From: Siderastrea siderea
Taxonomy: Eukaryota > Cnidaria > Anthozoa > Scleractinia > Rhizangiidae
DNA length: 64,000 nt
NCBI GenBank assembly: GCA_964030785.1
Contig: OZ034967.1
Span: forward strand, 57,453,665-57,517,664
Reading direction: 5' to 3'
Positions 46,906 to 58,604 of this stretch are shown piece after piece; position 1 is the stretch's first letter, and each line of letters starts with the position of its first letter. The position numbers were made by a program, and so were the translations under genes. Below the pieces are notes generated by a model, which made no database searches, had not been told where the DNA came from, and worked only from the letters and a program-made list of their open reading frames with translations.

Positions 46906-47713
46906 CAGCTCGGATTCCTGAACAAATCTTTTTAAAAAGACGTTTGCGACTACATAAAGAGAGTTTCAGCCTGAAACGTTTTCTTGATCCAGCCCGGGTG
47001 GAAATTTCAGCCCGGTCAAACGCGCTGATAAACCGGTTCATGTAACGGCATTCCTGGGTCTCAGCTAGGGCTGAAATATGAACTTGGGCATGCACACAGC
47101 CTTAGTTGTACAAAAAAAAAAACAAAACAAAACAAAACAAAAATGTAAAACGCTTTCCTGCAAGTTTTCCTCCCAATTTTAATCGTTGTGCCCGGGCTGA
47201 AATTCCCCATGTAACCGCAACAAAATTTTAGCCCGGTGGGTGGTCCAAATTTCCGATAACACGGCATTAATCATATCAGAGTTTAAAATAAAATAGAGCT
47301 TTCGCATGGCCTGTCTGGTGGTGTGTGCAAAATTTTATTCCTTTTTTCATAAAAAAATATTAACTGTGTGCGATCCCTTCTTCTCTGACTAGTGTCAATG
47401 GGTCGATACGGAAGATTCCCCCTAACACAGCCTTTACTTTACCTACCTGAAAGCAATCTATTTATTTCAGCAATACTTTCCTGGTCCTTTAATTGGTTCT
47501 AAAGTAGTCACTATTGTTTTGTTTTTGTTCGACTTTCTCTGAAGGAATCAAAACATAGATTGTCACTTAGAAAGACGCTATCGATAATGACCTTTGTGCC
47601 CAGAATCGTTGGGTCTTAAATTACAGAAATCACATCGTTTTTTGCCTTATCACAACCGTCTCCATTGGAAACATCGGCAACTCCCTGATCGAGAAAGTTA
47701 CCGTAAAGTTTTG

Positions 47714-47823
47714 ATGAAGCCAGTATGTAACTACGTCATGTGGCTTCTTACGTTAAGTTTCATTGTCTGCCTTCGAGGAACGAGTCAAAGGGTTATAAAT
47801 CCTTTGAATCTCAAGGAATATGG
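47714..47823 (+). CDS. possible first exon with signal peptide, unplaced gene
   Basis: The ORF from ATG reads MKPVCNYVMWLLTLSFIVCL and then RGTSQRVINPLNLKEYG, meeting a strong GTAAGC donor in phase 2. It looks like a signal peptide with cleavage near GTS-QR. I could not find a convincing next exon, so this may be chance or an orphaned exon. Confidence 0.3.
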
Positions 47824-48446
47824 GTAAGCCGTTTCAGTTTGTCAGTCAACGACAGAAACATATTTGTCAGGTTAATGGAATCTTGTCGACAGTATCCCGT
47901 GTTTGAGGTAAACTATAGTTTCAGTTGTAGCAGAAAAGAACTTTACAGACTAGAGCCCTAGGGTAACGTGTTAATGGACTCTGCTACAGGAAATATAGCT
48001 AAATTATGCCAATATCTATGCCAGCCATCAGCTGAATGCTGCATGAAACGAACCTCGATCCGCTTCGGACATTCAATTCGGCCACTAAAAACATCCCTAT
48101 TTGTTAATGATACACGTTCATTTTGTCCCAGGGAAACTCAGTGGGCGAGCCGATTCATCAGATTTCTACTGTATAATCTAGACAACTGTATGCTCTGCGT
48201 AACAGGGAGTTTATCTGGTCAGGGAGAGACACGCACAGTTCCTCTTAGTTTAACCTCAATATTTGGTAGATAAGAATACCTGTCCTTCGGACACTCCGAT
48301 CAGGCCTTTCGGCGTTCATCTGACCAAATATCAGGCTTTTTGAAGAGTACTCCTTCTTTTTGGCAATCTTAAGTTTTATATTTAAGAGAAACGAACTCTG
48401 CAAATTCAAGGTGAGACTGATTTCAGATGCCCTGTGTGCGTTCGAG

Positions 48447-48856
48447 TTTCATCAGGGGCACCCAACGAGAATATAGTTCAAAACCACTTAACTTAGCATT
48501 ATTGAACGTATTTTAGTATTTAAATGGTAGATATAGGCGTATTTTTATCCCCTAAAAACTTTTCATCTGTTCGGATTTCTTAGCTGAAAGTCTAGTGATC
48601 CGAAAATTATAGGGATCAAAACTTACCTTTTCGAAAATTTTAGCCAGAAAAAGGCTCCCGAAAATTCTAGGTGACCTTTTAAGGGTAGAAATCCGTTAAA
48701 AAATGGGCAATAATACCATATTTTAGATGTTCGAAAATCCTAGAAGAGGCAGGCAAGCAAGAAATTTTACAACAAATGTTCCGAAAATTCTAGATCTCAA
48801 ATCGTCTCCCGAACAGATATTTTCCCGAAAATTGTCGTTGGGTGCCCCTGTTTCAT
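48447..48856. mobile_element. 398-bp MITE with 16-bp TIRs and 6-bp target duplication TTTCAT
   Basis: CAGGGGCACCCAACGA (48453-48468) is mirrored by TCGTTGGGTGCCCCTG (48835-48850). TTTCAT directly flanks both ends. The interior is packed with CGAAAATTCTAG-like subterminal repeats (at least six). No coding content. Confidence 0.9.
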
Positions 48857-49800
48857 GCTTGAAGCACAGTTTAATAGGAACGAAGAACAAACCTCCGGGT
48901 TCGGGAAGTGAACTGTTTTTTGTTTTATTTATTAATTGATTTATTTATTTATTTTATTGTTTAAATAGGGAAGCGTGTCTCTCTTGTGTCAGTTATTTTG
49001 ATTTGAAAAACTGAGAATAATCAGCGTTTTGTATCACTGAGGGAGCATTGAAAGAGCAAGGGGGTGTATTTTGATGTCTGATGTCTGAGGTTGTGTGAAT
49101 ACTGTAAATGCCTTAAGAAAATATGCGAAATGGCTGACAAAACTCTAAAAATACTTTAATGCGATGTACGAGGGATATAGCACTCAGAATAATTGGCCTG
49201 GTAGATTTGCTCGATGGTTTATTCAAACTATTAAACGAACTAGTTTTACTGTGCACTGCTTTGAAATTTTACATGATCTGTGCAGACAACAAAGGCTGTT
49301 CCTCGCCTTCAACTATGTTGAAGGCATTGCGGGTTTGATCCGATTACATATAAACAAAGTAATCGTCACTAGTTAATAAGTCTAAATGAAGATTCATTTT
49401 GGTAAAAGCTGATATTTTTTTCGACTAAATGGAACCAGTAGAATGCAGAAGTAATCAAAACTGTTAGTATATTAAGTCTACTATTTCCTGAAACATGAAA
49501 CTCAGTGAAAGTGGCATTTGTGATAAGGCTTTGGCGAGACGGAAAACTCAAAGAAAACAGTCACGCAGAATCGTACCTCGTCACAATTTTCTTCACTCTA
49601 TTTTGTTTCATATTGTTTAATGTAGCATGGTTTTATCAAGAAAACCTGTGGGCTTACAACTACCATTTGGCCCCAATTCGAACCCCTCTGGATTCTCCTC
49701 CCTTCCCAGCCCCCAGCATTCAATTTAATGTTCCAACCCATGAGAGTAAGTGAGACAACGGTTTGTGGGATAAAGGGGTAGGGGAGGAAGTACTCCAGTG
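48857..49800. other. unassigned DNA
   Basis: Nothing convincing. One 82-codon ORF at 49505-49753 contains a hydrophobic run (VTIFFTLFCFILFNVAWF) followed by a Pro-rich end. Without a homologue or splice evidence I do not call it a gene. Confidence 0.4.
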
Positions 49801-49849
49801 AAGCATAGATTGCATACAGGTCAGGCTAGGCTATATTGGCAATGGGCCT

Positions 49850-50065
49850 CCCCTGAGGGCCATCCCCCATGAGCGAGGACCGAATCCTCCCCAGAGGGCC
49901 AAAATCCCCCATGAGCGAGGTCCATATCCGATCCTCCCCAGGGAGCCAACAATCACCTCAGAGCGAGGTCCCCCCTCCCCTGAGGGCCAGAGGGCCAAAA
50001 ACCCCATGAGCGAGGTCCACATCCGATCCTCCCCAGGGAGCCAACAATCCCCTCAGAGCGAGCTC
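49850..50065. repeat. GC-rich tandem repeat, period about 96 bp
   Basis: GAGCGAGGTCCA(T/C)ATCCGATCC and CCCCAGGGAGCCAACAATC occur at about 49913 and 50009. Shorter CATGAGCGAGG units lie around them. Confidence 0.8.
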
Positions 50066-50850
50066 CTTATCCTATCCGAGCCTATACCCCGTTGTGAGTG
50101 AGACTGTGAGTCCATGGGGAAAAGTGTGACCTGTATTGGGAGCACTTCCTCCCTTACCCATGTTTATTGAGATTGATCACAATCATGTTGCCATACTACC
50201 CTGGAGCGGTCGGGATCCGTAAAAATACGCAAAAGGACGTAAGAAAGAGCTGGTTAACAGAGGTACTCAACTGAAATGATTACTACAATGGAAGGCTGAA
50301 ATGAACAAAGGCAGATTGAGGGTGCTCAATTTCACGTGAAAACGTCACTTTCACGTAAAACGTCATTGGTCAAATATAAATATCCTGATATTTGCACGTG
50401 AATGCGGCATGACATTTAGGCATGATGATTGAAAGGTCTTATCTTGATGACATATCACATTGCCGATATAGTAACGCTAGGACATTAACCTCATGCGTTC
50501 GGTTACGCACGTTTGGGAGGACACTGGGAACTAACTTAGAGAACGAGGTCACGTGGACTCTGAAAAAGCAGCTTTACGATTCTCCATTCCCTATTCAAGA
50601 GAGGTGAGGTTTGAGTGGATTATATTAGCTTTGCAGACTTGTCTTTATTTTGTCGTCGTTAAACATAGCGTCATTATGAGACGCTATAGTGAACTGCAGA
50701 AACACGTCACGTAGTCAACTCTTCCGCTAAGTTACCTGATATTATATGAGCCAATTTATAAGTATTATAAATTAAAGTTAATGTGACAACCGTTCGATAT
50801 AAGATCTGACATTCCAACGTGCGTGACAGTAGAATTTCGTCACTGTCTTG
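50066..50850. other. unassigned DNA
   Basis: No exon, RNA gene or repeat structure is evident apart from short ACGTGAAA-type repeats near 50333-50360. Confidence 0.4.
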
Positions 50851-51050
50851 GTAACTTTGGGGTGTTACTAAAACGAGTAATGCAGTAACGAGTAACGAGT
50901 AACGCAGTAACGGGAAAACGAGTAATGGGAAAAATTTTCTAAGGGTAAGAAATAGAAAACGAGTAACGGGAAAAAATTGAAAGGCAAAAATTAAAAGAAA
51001 AAGAGTAACGGTAAAAGATGAAAAGGGTGAAAATTACACTGAATAATAAT

Positions 51051-51907
51051 TCGAAGTTAAGGTATAAAACCACTGCAAAAACCGTGTACGATCAACCTGG
51101 CTCAACGTTGGATCAAAAAGATCGTGATCAGTCAAAATTATTAAAATATAAATGATTGTCAAAAGGGACTGATCAAACAACGTGAAAAGAACACCGTGAC
51201 ACCACAGTCAACAAGACCCGGCATGATAAGCGCTCATGACTAGAAGGCAGATACGGACAACGTTGTTTCGCTCGTATTGGAGCTCTTCATCGTATCGTAG
51301 CCACCAATCTAATGAGAGTTAGTGAGAGATCACCTATCTCATAAATGCTGTAACTAGATCTATTCCAGAAAGAGCTAGAAATCAAATGATTTCCGGTCAC
51401 AAACACGTACTGCGCGTTTGTGGCCTAAAAATGATATGATCTCAACTTAAACATGCCGAATGCTGTGGTGAAACGAACGAGGGATAGCTAATACCATCCG
51501 CTTCGTACAATTAGTAGTAGCAAGTTGAACGGATCAATCCAGATCGACGGTATTGGCTATCCCTCGTTCGTTTCACCACAGCATTCGGCATGTTTAAGTT
51601 GAAATCATATCATTTTTAGGCCACAAACGCGCAGTACGTGTTTGTGACCGGAAATCATTTGATTTCTAGCTCTTTCTGGAATGGATCTAGTTACAGCATT
51701 TATGAGATAGGTGATCTCTCACTAACTCTCATTGTGTTGGTGGCTACGATACGCTGAAGAGCTCCAATAAGAGCGAAACAACGTTGTCCGTATCTGCCTT
51801 CTAGTCATGAGTGCTTATCATGCAGGGTCTTGTTGACTGTGGTGTTGTGTTCTTTTCACGTTGTTTGATCAGTCCCTGCAGTAGTCATTTTGACAATCAT
51901 TTATATT
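51051..51907. mobile_element. 857-bp palindromic element nested in the left MULE arm
   Basis: Arms about 51145-51502 and 51550-51906 are near-identical reverse complements around a spacer of roughly 48 bp. TGAATAATAAT flanks both sides (51040-51050 and 51908-51918). The right MULE arm has a single uninterrupted copy of the target, which gives independent proof of insertion. No coding content. Confidence 0.88.
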
Positions 51908-52163
51908 TGAATAATAATATTTACTTAGGCAGTGTAGAACTGTAATAAAACGAATAATGTGACCTGAAAGCGTTTGATGTGTGTTGGTGTAAAATGTTGT
52001 ATTTAATGTCATTCTCGGGAATGGCTCCATGAAAAAGCTATGAAGACGTTTTTGTCCGAATTTAATGAATTAATCGATATATATTTCAAGTCTCCGTTCT
52101 CACTGCAGTGTGCAGCGATATGGTGTATTCGCTAGACTTTGAATAGTAATAAGCAGTGTCTTA

Positions 52164-52804
52164 GGGTGCGTTTCTTTGGGAAAATCCAAATCCGGATTCT
52201 TGTATCCAAAAACGGATTTTGCGTTTCTTTACCTAAATCCGAAAATGGATTAATCAGGGATTAGTGATCTGAAGAATCCACACTCCGAGTGGGTACATCA
52301 GATCAAATCTAAATCTAGATTTTTGGGATTCATGATCCTGGCGTTTCTTTGGGGGACGGATCCGAAAATAGTTCATCGGTCTTCCGTGCAAATTTACTGG
52401 TCTCGCCATATTTTTTCGCGATCTTGCGTGACAAAACATTCGATCGTGAAAAAGAAAATTCAGGTGAAAGTACAGACAGAAGCATTGGCACGTCAGGATA
52501 ACTTCATTTGTGTACCATTTCTGTAATTCAGGGACCAGATTTTGCTAATTGTGAAGGCAAATAACAAGTTCACTTGAACTACTGCAGATACTGTCCTTGT
52601 TTATAAATTATTTGTATTCCATTCTAGTTGAATTCTAGGGCAGTACGAGAGAAATATCGTTCTGATATATATATTGCGTGCCTCCAGCCTGTCTTGTCAT
52701 GACAAAATAATCATTTTTCGGATTTTGCGTTTCTTTGGTGTCAAAGAATCCATATGATCTGGGATCACGAATCCGTTTTCGGATTCTCCCAAAGAAACGC
52801 ACCC
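52164..52804. mobile_element. 641-bp Harbinger-like MITE, TTA target duplication
   Basis: The ends GGGTGCGTTTCTTTGGG and CCCAAAGAAACGCACCC are perfect mirrors and TTA flanks both. A 3-bp TTA/TWA duplication is the PIF/Harbinger habit. GCGTTTCTTT recurs inside at 52210, 52341 and 52727, always near GGATT or ATCCG, giving clustered internal repeats. Confidence 0.85.
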
Positions 52805-53164
52805 TTAGATATACCCGGCAGGCGGGTACGCATGTTTGAAGACTATTAAAGTGCTACTATGATCAAAAAATATGAATTTGTTGTTCTCTCCATACTTCGA
52901 AAATATAAGTACATATTACATGTACTTACCGTGCAAAGTTTTAAGTCGAAATTCGTACGAGAAGTCCGATTATTTTAATTGTAATTTTCGAATTCGGCTT
53001 GCCGCCATTACTTAATTCAAAAATGACCGGGACGAGTTGGGCCGAGTTGGCCCAGAGAGGAAGTGACGTAGAAGTCTCAACACAACAAAACAAACGTGGC
53101 TACTTTCTTATGCATTCGGAGAGGTGTGAGGGTTCGCAAGATTTATTTCTTCGATTTTGAGCTG

Positions 53165-53456
53165 CAGTATGCGTGGTCGGCGCTCTGTTGTTGACGATTA
53201 CGGCAAAGAAAGCATCGATGAATCGGAAATTCCCATTCACAGTTCACCAACGAGTGGGTACGTTTATTTTAAGCGGAAAAGGTTCGTTTGCGTGCACCGG
53301 AAAGACTTCAGTCCTGTTGGACAACCAGCTGATTGCTCTGTGCATTTTACGGCTGAATGTTTTACTCAAGCATTTTATGAGAAAGGTACAAGGAAATATT
53401 TTAAACCAGGATCAGTTCCAACCATCAGGAAGAAAAACATCAGAAATCATATCTGA
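53165..53456 (+). pseudogene. decayed THAP zinc-finger domain inside the MULE
   Basis: One frame reads HRKDFSPVGQPADCSVHF, then KYFKPGSVPTI, the second half of a THAP domain (C-x2-H and the C-terminal AVPTIF-like box). The first half (VCVVGALLL, KFPFTVH) is in another frame, so one frameshift is needed. The second Cys of the C-x4-C pair is missing. THAP domains bind DNA and occur in P-element-type transposases and host factors. The upstream CG-containing stretch with GAAGTGACGTAG may be remnant promoter. Confidence 0.65.
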
Positions 53457-54309
53457 GCGGGATCATCGAATGGTGGGCGAATATTTATTTGCCGTTTGTG
53501 CTAACATCACATGTACGGTAAGATACACATTTTGTGCATATACATGTATAAGTCCCGACAGATTTCGGCTTAACTGCATAATATGTGCCCCTTCAAATGA
53601 ACTATTTTCTGTGTTGCCGCCAAGCCGGCTCCGCGATACACAGAAATTATTTTTATTCAACTTGGCTACGTGTCACGCGGTAAGCAGAAAATAGGAAAAC
53701 ATTACAGTGTATTCCGCGTACTATAAACGTTCCCCGCTTAAACTTCCGCTTAAAGAATAATATTTGAAGTTCCTATAAGCTAGTGCACCATAAGAGAACA
53801 TTACTGTGTATTCCTCGTTCTATAAATGAAAATATTACGCGAAATTTCTTTGAATTACTCGGCCACATATAACGTGAAAATATCAACAACCGAGCTTAAT
53901 CGACCATGACAAACTTTACTGTGTATTGCTTGCTCTTTTTACTGCGTAGCTAGCTCTTAACATCCCTCGTACATTGCAATTTACATGTACCTCTCTCCGC
54001 GTACTACGTAGCCAGCTCCTAATATCTATTTTATACTTCAATTCCCCAATTAATTTCTCTTGGCGTACGGAGAGTCTTACATTCTCGAACCTTTCAACGC
54101 GGTCGGGGTAGCCGCTTCTCCCAGTAACACTTTCGATGTGACGGCGTATTCCACAATTTATACCTAGACTTCTGATGGTAAATCAGAGCTTATATCTCTA
54201 TTAATTCGCATTTTCTTGTTTACTAGGTAGTAAGATTACCGTGTTCGCATAATTACACGGGTTTACTTGAATTTACCGGCAGTCCGAAATTTTCGGTGAG
54301 TTTTGACCG

Positions 54310-55390
54310 AAAAGCTTATTCTAACGTTCTGAAAGTATTCGATATTTGTTTAGAATTGCTAAGCGATTCAGAAAAGTATTTTAGTTTGGTAGCTGACGAG
54401 TTTTCTGAGCTTGTGCACACTAGCTCATACTAGAAAATTACGATGTTGGCGACACTTAAAATTATTAGTGGCTAGACCCACCAGTCAGCAACACACAGAA
54501 TTTCTCATTCAAACGTTCTGAAAGAACTGGAAGACTGTTTACAATTACTAAGCGATTAAAAGAGCAATTTGGTTTTGTAGTTGGCGAACTTTCAGAGCTT
54601 TAGCAAGCTATACAATAGCTGTTAGTAGCTTTCTTGATCCCTGCCTGACCCGAGCCGTCACGCCACCATACTGTGACATGTCACGGACGCTGTAGAGTTG
54701 TAAATGTGGCCCAAAAAAACCAAGATAGTTTCGAATCACTTACCACCACTATACAAAGTTTAATAGGAAGCCCTTAATAATAGGGTTGCCTCAATAATTA
54801 CAGTATAATTCTCCGAAACCAGAGTGCCGGGTATTTAGCTGACCTTAATAACCGTGTCTACATGCCCGGCAGTTCCCTCGGAGGTTTCAAATACATTTTT
54901 CAAATTATTGAACTAATATTTCAGTGATATTGATACAAAAAAGAATAATCAGTGTTTTGTTAATGAATCAGTATTTATACATAAAAGCGATTGCAGGAAT
55001 GAAGCGAAACTCAAACTTGGTGGCTCTGGCTAAAAGTGTCGAGAAAATAATGATTTCGACTGTGCACAAACTCAGAAAATTCGTCACCTATAAAACCAAA
55101 TTGGGTTTTTAAATTGCTTAGTAATTCTAAACAAACTTCTAATACACCCGGGACGTTTGAATGAGAAATTCTCTGCTTTTCTGACTGGCGGGTCTAGCTG
55201 CTAATAACCCTATTAAACAAAGTGTCGCAAACATCGCAATTTTCTAGTATGTACACGCTCAGAAAACTCGTCAACTACCAAACTAAAATACTTTTCTCAT
55301 AGCGTTACTCACTTACTTTTTTGAATAAACTTATTATTTGTTATTTTTAGTTGCCCAGGGCACCCACTTACAACAGCTTTTGCTGACGGA

Positions 55391-55440
<50 letters not shown>

Positions 55441-55560
55441 GCCTGGCAATTCTAAACAAATATCGAATACTTTCAGAACGTTAGAATAAGCCTTTCGGGC
55501 TGCCGGATATTTAATAGTCTTGAAACATCCGTACCGGGCTGCCAGGTATCTAGACACTGC
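54310..55560. repeat. dispersed repeat copies related to 26.2-27.1 kb
   Basis: TTCGATATTTGTTTAGAATT with GAGTTTTCTGAGCTTGT appears in direct copies at 54330 and 54540 and in mirror copies at 55090, 55270 and 55450. The same family occurs at 26380-26530 and 26770-26880. Confidence 0.7.
55392..55440. repeat. (ATT)n microsatellite
   Basis: About sixteen ATT units in a row. Confidence 0.95.
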
Positions 55561-56164
55561 CTATTACTATTAAAAGTCTAGCGAATGCACCATCGCTGCA
55601 CCCTGCAGTGAGAACGGGGGATTGAAATATATATATCGACTAATTCATTAAATTCGGACAAAAACTTCTTCATAGCTTTTTTATCGAGCCTGCCCGAGAA
55701 TGACATTAAATACATTTTTCACCAACACACATCAAAGGCTTTCAGGTCATATTATTCGTTTTATTTAACACAATTCTACATTGCCTACTAGGTAATTATT
55801 ATTATTCAGTGTAATTTTCACCCTTTTAATTTTTTTTTAACCGTTACTCTTTTTTTTATTTCTGCCTTTCAATTTTTTTCCCGTTAGTCGTTTTCTATTT
55901 TTTACCCTTGGAAAATTTTTCCCGTTACTCGTTTTCTCGTTACTGCGTTACTCGTTACTTGTTACTGCATTACTCGTTTTAGTAACACCCGTAACTTTGC
56001 AGTTGTTGACATACGGCTCTTTCCAAAATGTTTTAAATAATTGGCACAACTGAGATAAGGCGATAATTATAAGGGTGATAGTTGTATGAGGGTGAACTCC
56101 GCCAAAATGTAACCTCAAATTCTGTTATGCAAATCCTGTAGCTGTTATTAATTTTCATCAACTT

Positions 56165-56390
56165 ATTTCCAAAAGAAATTGAAGCAACAGAATAGAATTT
56201 AGGGAATCCGAACAGATTTTGAACCAACAAAACATAATTTAAAACATCGTAGCACAACGGAACAGAAATTGACGATGCCCCATTAAATTGGAAACAACAA
56301 AATAGAATTTTGGAAATCCGAACGGATTTTGGACCGACAGAACATAATTTAAAACACTGTAACACAACGGAACAGAAATTGAAGCATCCA
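56165..56390. repeat. two tandem copies, period about 110 bp
   Basis: CACAACGGAACAGAAATTGA ends both copies (56253 and 56363). GGAATCCGAAC / GGAAATCCGAAC and AACATAATTTAAAACA also recur. The repetitive minus ORF here is an artefact of the duplication. Confidence 0.8.
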
Positions 56391-56397
56391 AAAGAAT

Positions 56398-57746
56398 AAC
56401 CTGCGATCAGGCCGAATTTTAGCATCGCTCTCATATTCTCTTACGTGGGTCGCTCGCTAAAATAGGGCCTGATACAATCTCTCACAGAAGTTCATGTCGG
56501 CGGCCAAATTTTGGCCGCGGGAATCTCGCAATCTGATTGGCCCTTTAACAATAGAGCTGTGAACGGAAGTAAATTGTGTACGAGACTTGCTCACAATTTT
56601 CAATCCGACCGCCATGGCCAAGGAACAAGTCTGCAGAGGTAAACGTGTCGCTCAAAGATATTCTCGTCGTTCTAGGAGAATCAGTTGTGATCATTTCTTT
56701 CTCTCCTGAGAATGGCGTCCGGTTTGACGCAAGCTGTCTCTCACTCGGAGCAGAGAAGTACAGCAACAGTGAAGTATGTATCCCGTTTTATCGCATCGTG
56801 TCTCCAAATTCTCATTTGAAGGCTTTCAGCTAGTATTGAAAATATAAGCAGAGCAGTGGTTGTATCCGCGTTTTACGAAACAAACCGAACAGCAAGTATC
56901 TTTCGCCAAGAGTGATCAACAAGTCAACCGATAATTCCGGCGATAAGCTGATGTTTAGTGAGAGCCGCACTCAGCGAGATGCTATATTTATTTTTACCTA
57001 GGTAATAAAGACTTTCAGTTTATTCATTCAGTGTTAATAATGTCGTTTTAATGATCTCTGACATTGATATCAAAGGATCTGACTAGGTTTATAATAAATG
57101 TTCTTCGTTTTAAAATTCGCTGCTGTTTAGAGATGAAATTCGCTGGTAATCTCAAATATTTATCACTTCTGGAACTAAATGAAATTACAAAACACTCGTT
57201 TGTTTATAAACGGTTTTATTGATATCTTTTTTCTAAAGAGTGAAACTGAAGTTATTTCTCTTAATTTCCCAAGGTATTTTACGCAGAAAATCGGTGACAA
57301 ATGCGTAGAGAATATTTCCGGATACCACCTGAAATGAGAAAGGATTCAAACATGCAGCATATTTTGGTACATGACAACCTCGTCGTGTTCTGAATTTTCA
57401 TTCAGTTTCAGCTCAGACAGAGCAACTATGTACAATACCGGAGCGCGTACCTTCAAGTTGTAAATTTGAACGCTAGTGCCAAGATTTATCGTAGCCTGTG
57501 ATTTTATTTTTGCCGACATTTTAGGACTTTTTGCGAATGCCATTACATACACATATGGGAAATTTGCATACCGAGGAGCGTGCAAGCAAAACAAATTTTG
57601 ATTGGCCGTTTTGTTGAATGTCAATCAATAAAAAAAGTGGGCGGCAGACGTTCCGTAGAAGAATTGTATCAGGCCCTATTTTTCGTTTCGCCCTTCCCGC
57701 CGGAATGTTTCACCGGGCGAAACGAAAATAGAGCCTGATCGCAGGT
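56398..57746. mobile_element. inverted-repeat element with hairpin ends
   Basis: The left end 56398-56475 contains ACCTGCGATCAGGC...GCTAAAATAGGGCCTGATAC. The right end 57662-57746 contains GTATCAGGCCCTATTTTTCG...GCCTGATCGCAGGT. Each end is also a hairpin by itself. Between them no convincing ORF is seen. Confidence 0.6.
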
Positions 57747-57882
57747 TACCAAAAGAACTGAAGATGTCCCAATTTCCGTTCTGTCTTCCAACCAACCGAG
57801 TGCAACCTGGGAATGAATTAATTGCACATTATAATTTATGCAGCATCTTCCCTCTCAACGGAAATTTATGACATTGTCAACA

Positions 57883-58097
57883 TGGCTGCTCGAAGAGTAA
57901 GAGAGTGTGTGCTGCGTTATGTTGGCGATATTCAACGACGTCTTGAGAGAGGCAGTCACGACACGGATGGCTTAGATTATATAGTATTTCGCATTGACTG
58001 GATTATTAGTATCCTAGTAAGATATTTGAGCTGTTATTTGGGTACCGCGAGAGTTGACCCCAGAGTAACTGACCTTTTACGTGCAGGCCGTAGTTAA
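57883..58097 (+). pseudogene. possible N-terminal fragment of an integrase-core (rve) transposon protein
   Basis: MAARRVRECVLRYVGDIQRR with a continuation ending VRYLSCYLGTARVDPRVTDL and a stop resembles, from memory, the start of intronless integrase-core proteins common in cnidarians and fishes. The catalytic core is absent because the frame ends at 58097, next to the Penelope-like remnant. The family call is tentative. Confidence 0.4.
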
Positions 58098-58104
58098 TAG
58101 CAAG

Positions 58105-58508
58105 GGTTGACAGGCCGCACAATCTCTTCCATTGTGAAACATGTGATAACCTTTTATTTGATTTTGGCTCTCACGAGTATATCTTTAAAGGATTTTCCCT
58201 TTTCAAAGGATACTATTGGTGGCTCTTTAAATATTTCTCGGAGCAGTGGTTGATTTTGTATAATGTGCCATTTTTTCATTAGGGCTTGTTTGATGTTTGG
58301 CACTGATTGTATTGTGTGAGAAAAGGCAAAATGTCTTTCTGGGTTTTATTATCTTGTTTAAGTGCTGATTCCCTTCAGGTGAATTTTATTTCCGATAGTG
58401 CTTTCTTTATCAGATTGCGTGGAAAACCTCTTGCTTGCAAGTGTACTTTAAAATTTTAAATGTTCTCCTCAAAAGTGACTCTTGAGGAATTTGTACGTAA
58501 GGAGTCTT
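58105..58508 (-). pseudogene. Penelope-like element ORF, C-terminal part (3' of the insertion)
   Basis: The minus strand reads RTNSSRVTFEENI, then NFKVHLQARGFPRNLIKKAL, ILPFLTQY, WHIIQNQPLLREIFKEPP and FEKGKSFKDILVRA, with stops and frameshifts between. This is the post-RT linker typical of Penelope-like elements, before the Cys-rich and GIY-YIG part. A CxxC fragment (DCAAC) follows at about 58110. It continues the ORF broken at 62731. Confidence 0.75.
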
Positions 58509-58604
58509 CCCGCACGAAAATGTTAGGCCTGACAGGAGCCTTAACAAGGCCTTAATCTTCAAACCTAACAGCGACCTTACAAGAAACTAACTCTCAACGT
58601 TAAA

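Larger units (their letters stand above)
50860..55990. mobile_element. 5.1-kb Mutator-like element, long TIRs, 9-bp target duplication GTAACTTTG
   Basis: GTAACTTTG lies at 50851-50859 and 55991-55999. The ends GGGTGTTACTAAAACGAG / CTCGTTTTAGTAACACCC continue as about 440-bp arms (left 50860-51050 plus 51919-52160; right 55551-55990), rich in ACGAGTAACG units. Long TIRs with a 9-bp duplication are the Mutator (MULE) hallmark. No transposase is seen, so it is non-autonomous. The left arm is broken by a palindromic insert and the inner edge by a Harbinger-like MITE. A decayed THAP domain lies inside. Confidence 0.88.

Noticed and set aside
56033..56434. 133-codon minus ORF with an internal repeat
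   Set aside because: Its repeat is the DNA tandem duplication, and it has no domain or splice context.
57346..57624. 92-codon minus ORF
   Set aside because: No recognisable domain. It lies inside an inverted-repeat element and shows no splice signals.
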